Shown: piece after piece, positions 14,468-17,265 of the stretch
Numbering within the stretch: the stretch's first letter is position 1
Layout of the letters: each line of letters begins with the position of its first letter
From: Deltaproteobacteria bacterium
GTDB lineage: Bacteria > Desulfobacterota_B > Binatia > UBA9968
Length of the DNA stretch: 17,265 nucleotides
Reading direction: 5' to 3'
Assembly: GCA_027297485.1 (NCBI GenBank)
Contig: JAPUHZ010000433.1
Coordinates: forward strand, 1-17,265
Position numbers and translations under genes: made by a program
The notes under the pieces: model-generated
What the model was told of the DNA's origin: nothing
The model's database searches: none
What the model saw: only the letters and a program-made list of their open reading frames with translations

Positions 14468-16305
14468 GACTTCTGCCGCACGCCACCATAAGCCGCCCCG
14501 TAGCTTGCGTAACTCGGCTGAGTGGTGGGCGGGTTAAAGAACCACTCTAAAATGAGAAGCAAAATGGAGAGCAGGAGGAGATAAGGCCAAAGGGAAAAAA
14601 AGAAGGAGCGGCTGCCCGGCACTCGCGGCTCTTCTCTCAGGTTGATGGTTGCCGGATTGCTGAGATCGGATTCATTCACATCCTGGAGATTCACCGCCAT
14701 GAACTCCTTCTCCTCGCCTCGGACCACCTGATAGAGCCCTTGAAAGAAGCTCCGGGAAAAGAGGCTTGGGCCCTTGGTGATCGGGAACCTTTCTTCTTTT
14801 GGCGTTACCAGGAACCCGCCCTCATGCTGAGCGCGCAGATGAAGCGGCTTGCCTGTGGCTGTGCTGGAGCCACCCAGCCCTTCGTAGAACCACTCCAGGA
14901 GATTCAGAGTAAAGATCGAGACCGGGAGGTTTTTCCGGCCCAGGTACGGGAAAGGGTCAAAGCCCAGGACCAGATAGCGAAACCCTTGACGCTCCATTAC
15001 AACCACCAATGGTCCCTCAGGACTTTGGATAATAGTCTCCCCAAAGGAGAGCGGCTTTAAGGGGCGGGCATAAGTGGGGAGGAGAAGGGCAAAGTTCACG
15101 TAGCGGGTTAGGAGATGAGGTTCCCGCCAATCGGAGATTACGGGTTGAGATAAAGATCTTTCCAGAGTAACCAGGGGATTTTCGTTAGGCGGAAGAACAA
15201 AGAGGGTGTTGTTCTGGGGCAATACAGCAGGAGCAGAAAAATGAAATATCTCCAGGGAATGTCCCTTACCCCTTTCCTTCTCGTACGCCGCAGGCGCAAT
15301 TACACTCAAGTTCACTCCCGGGATTGAGCGCAGACTATGAAGCGCTTCGGGCCGGGGAGAGATCCCGAGAATATTCAGTCCCTTTGATCTGGGTGGTACG
15401 GCAAAGCGGTGATTGTCGAGAGGCAAGGCATCATTCACCTCAAGCTCGACCTCATAGGTCGGGTGGAGAGGGAAACCCTCGAAGGAGACAGCAACGCTCT
15501 TGCCTGGGGCTATCGTGTTTATACGGCTGGAGAGGGCTTTTCCAGCGCCTTTCAATGAAAGCTTAACCTTTTCTTCCTTAGAGGAGTAATTGGTTACTTC
15601 GACCCTGGCCTCCAGTTGAGAAGAGAAAAAGGAGGAGCCTGTAAGATGGAATGAAGTGATGGCGAGATTCTCTTGGGGCCGGCCGACTGAAATGGCCTTG
15701 ATCGCTCCACTTTGGCCCCGGACCGGGTGATCGGTCAGAAAAAAGATGCGCTCGTAGTTTTTTTCTTTGGCCAGGCGGGAAAGCTCCTCTCCGTAGTCAA
15801 CCGGAGGCTCTCCCAAATCATAAGGGCTAAGCGTGGAGATAAGAGCTAACGCCTCGCTTGGCGCCAGATCGTCACTCCCGACCTGTTCGAGAGTTGGAAC
15901 TGTAAGAAAAAGTTGCACCCGCGCCCTGGCCGGAAAGTTGCGGACAAAATCGCGTGCCTTATCCTGGGCTATCTCAAACCGGGTTTTTCGCCCGCTTTCT
16001 TGTGTCTCAAGAGCCTGCATGCTTGCTGAGTTGTCCAGAATAAGCGCGATGTTTAATGGGCGGACGGAGAAAACCGGCTCCCCCAGAGCCAATATCAGCA
16101 GCAAAAGGAGAAGGAGCTGGAGAAAGAATATGGGAGGAAGACGCAGAATTCCCCAGCGGTGCCCTGCTGGCCGGGAGGAAAACTCCTGGAGGAGGAGCAG
16201 GCTGGAGAAAACCAGACGGCGCGGCCTCCCCCTAATAAGATAAGGTATAAGAAGGAGCGGGAGGAGCAAAGAGGCGTAGAGTGCTGCCGGATTTAGAAAC
16301 TCCAT
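14464..16305 (-). CDS. BatA-domain / VWA membrane protein
   Basis: A 613-residue protein that begins with the aerotolerance-regulator (BatA) N-terminal module: MEFLNPAALYASLLLPLLLI, then a second hydrophobic segment (about 57-75). A VWA domain follows with DNSAS (D91, S93, S95) and FLTD (D192). The usual MIDAS threonine is not evident, so this adhesion site may be degenerate. The middle (about 215-480) contains a CARDB-like beta region and an amidotransferase-like fold. A C-terminal membrane helix is at about 571-590, with a Tyr/Gly-rich tail of about 20 residues. The ATG at 16305 lies 5 bp after the DUF58 stop, without a clear ribosome site, and the stop overlaps the next gene by 4 bp. It likely works with the DUF58 and the two-VWA protein in a membrane complex served by a MoxR ATPase. 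Confidence 0.87.
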   Translation of the reverse strand: MEFLNPAALYASLLLPLLLIPYLIRGRPRRLVFSSLLLLQEFSSRPAGHRWGILRLPPIFFLQLLLLLLLILALGEPVFSVRPLNIALILDNSASMQALETQESGRKTRFEIAQDKARDFVRNFPARARVQLFLTVPTLEQVGSDDLAPSEALALISTLSPYDLGEPPVDYGEELSRLAKEKNYERIFFLTDHPVRGQSGAIKAISVGRPQENLAITSFHLTGSSFFSSQLEARVEVTNYSSKEEKVKLSLKGAGKALSSRINTIAPGKSVAVSFEGFPLHPTYEVELEVNDALPLDNHRFAVPPRSKGLNILGISPRPEALHSLRSIPGVNLSVIAPAAYEKERGKGHSLEIFHFSAPAVLPQNNTLFVLPPNENPLVTLERSLSQPVISDWREPHLLTRYVNFALLLPTYARPLKPLSFGETIIQSPEGPLVVVMERQGFRYLVLGFDPFPYLGRKNLPVSIFTLNLLEWFYEGLGGSSTATGKPLHLRAQHEGGFLVTPKEERFPITKGPSLFSRSFFQGLYQVVRGEEKEFMAVNLQDVNESDLSNPATINLREEPRVPGSRSFFFSLWPYLLLLSILLLILEWFFNPPTTQPSYASYGAAYGGVRQKS

Positions 16306-16310
16306 AGTGA

Positions 16311-17204
16311 CTACTTGAAAAGACCGATTGCAGGCAGAGTCTTGAGCACAAATTCGCTCAAATCCTCATCTGTCACGAAAGAGGAGTAATGGATTCCACC
16401 CTGGTGACAAAAGCTCCTAAGCTGACGGTTATGGCCCTCCAATCTCTCTTGGTACTCTCTGCTGAGATCCCCGCTCCACTGAAGCTCTACCTCCACATGG
16501 CTCTCGCTATCCACCACCGTCAGGCTCCCACGGGGGAAGGGCGGGTCAACCTCTTGTCGCCCCAAAACCTGAATCACAGAGATATCGAGGTTAAAGGCAC
16601 GGAGCAGGTTCAATCCGCCCTGGTAGGAAGAAGCAGGCATGAGAAAATCGGAGATGAGAATCGCCTTGCCGGGACGACGGATTCGCTTTAAGTGTTCTCC
16701 CACGGCCGGGGCCAGTTCCAGCGAACCTCCGGGAGAAAGGGAGGAGACAAAATCGATGCAATCCATGATCCTGTGGCGACTCCGATAGAAAGGAGAGGCT
16801 AAAGGAGCGGGATTTTCTTGCAAAAGATGGAGTTTTACGTGGTCGTGATTGGCCAAGACCACATAAGCAAGGGCGAGTGCCACATGGCAGGCAGGCACAA
16901 ACTTCTCCTGAGGAGAGGGGAAGGCCATCGAGCCGCTGGCATCAATAAAGAGGTAGACAAAGAGATCGACCTCTTCACGGAATAGCTTCACATAAAGGTG
17001 GTCACTACGGGCAAAGATTCCCCAGTCTAGATAGCGGATGTCGTCCCCCGGAGAGTACTGCCGGTAATCAGCAAACTCCAGACTAGTCCCCCGGCGCGGA
17101 GAGGAGTAACTACCCGGTCGGCTACCGAGAACCTCCTTGCGCGTACGCAGTTTGAGACACTCCAGACGACTCAGAAACTCAGGAGTGAATGGGGCAGGTA
17201 ACAT
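16311..17204 (-). CDS. DUF58 protein (MoxR-associated VWA fold)
   Basis: A 297-residue soluble DUF58-family protein. The signature YSPGDDIRYLDWGIFARSD (50-68) with VKLFREE (72-78) is diagnostic. A VWA-like fold follows with DASGS (D88, S90, S92) and ISDF (D186). DUF58 proteins are almost always encoded right after a MoxR AAA+ ATPase and before BatA/VWA genes, as here, and are thought to be its adaptor or substrate. The ATG at 17204 is preceded by GAAAGG about 9 bases upstream. No further coding frame begins in the remaining 61 bases, so the MoxR gene would lie off the right edge. The family is certain, the molecular role is only known in outline. Confidence 0.92.
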   Translation of the reverse strand: MLPAPFTPEFLSRLECLKLRTRKEVLGSRPGSYSSPRRGTSLEFADYRQYSPGDDIRYLDWGIFARSDHLYVKLFREEVDLFVYLFIDASGSMAFPSPQEKFVPACHVALALAYVVLANHDHVKLHLLQENPAPLASPFYRSRHRIMDCIDFVSSLSPGGSLELAPAVGEHLKRIRRPGKAILISDFLMPASSYQGGLNLLRAFNLDISVIQVLGRQEVDPPFPRGSLTVVDSESHVEVELQWSGDLSREYQERLEGHNRQLRSFCHQGGIHYSSFVTDEDLSEFVLKTLPAIGLFK

Positions 17205-17265
17205 AGCATTGGACCTTTCGCTCTGGGATTTTACCCTGACACCTGACTCCCCCGCAATGCTGCTA
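17205..17265. other. Upstream region of the DUF58 operon, edge of window
   Basis: On the minus strand this segment holds a ribosome site (GAAAGG) and a short tandem 7-bp repeat GTCAGGT GTCAGGG (about 17234-17247). AGCATTG (17205-17211) and CAATGCT (17255-17261) could pair across it. It is too short to define a promoter or to tell whether a MoxR gene precedes. Confidence 0.35.

Noticed and set aside
17205..17261. Inverted repeat AGCATTG/CAATGCT around the DUF58 ribosome site
   Set aside because: Seven pairs across a 43-base loop at the window edge are expected by chance.

Overview
The window looks like a GC-rich bacterial chromosome segment with tight operons. Nothing fixes the taxon. Fatty-acid oxidation genes, a tungsten/molybdenum aldehyde ferredoxin oxidoreductase (AOR)-type enzyme and MoxR/DUF58/VWA-type genes together suggest an environmental anaerobe or facultative anaerobe, perhaps of a Desulfobacterota- or NC10-like lineage. 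That placement is inference. The leftward beta-oxidation genes look more GC-rich than the leftward VWA genes at the right end.

Left block (1-7511, minus strand): a beta-oxidation operon read from right to left. It has a possible 28-residue hydrophobic micro-ORF, a PlsB-like acyltransferase fused to an alpha/beta hydrolase, a thiolase, a FadN-type 3-hydroxyacyl-CoA dehydrogenase/enoyl-CoA hydratase, and an acyl-CoA dehydrogenase that runs off the left edge. The last four genes are 4 bp overlapping, abutting, or 10 bp apart. Together they supply dehydrogenation, hydration, second oxidation and thiolysis, with the acyltransferase/hydrolase linking the pathway to lipid turnover.

Middle block (about 7979-11567, plus strand), divergent from the first: a good sigma70-type promoter containing a palindrome, a small DUF971 protein with two CPCxxC motifs, a 220-base leader, a MobA-MoaD fusion, an AOR-family oxidoreductase and an unreported-looking 59-codon GTG-start ORF overlapping the AOR end. 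The fusion pairs a pterin-cofactor nucleotidyltransferase with the sulfur carrier that makes molybdopterin. It sits directly before an enzyme that uses that pterin, so this is a compact cofactor-plus-enzyme module.

Convergent gap (11568-11914): a frameshifted remnant of an ORF6N-domain gene, then two strong palindromes about 70 bp apart with further pairing between them, possibly a small non-autonomous mobile element.

Right block (11915-17204, minus strand): DUF58 protein, BatA/VWA membrane protein, then a large membrane protein with two VWA-like domains. This is the usual layout of a MoxR-associated VWA operon. The expected MoxR ATPase would lie just beyond the right edge. No tRNA, rRNA, CRISPR array or intact insertion sequence was seen.
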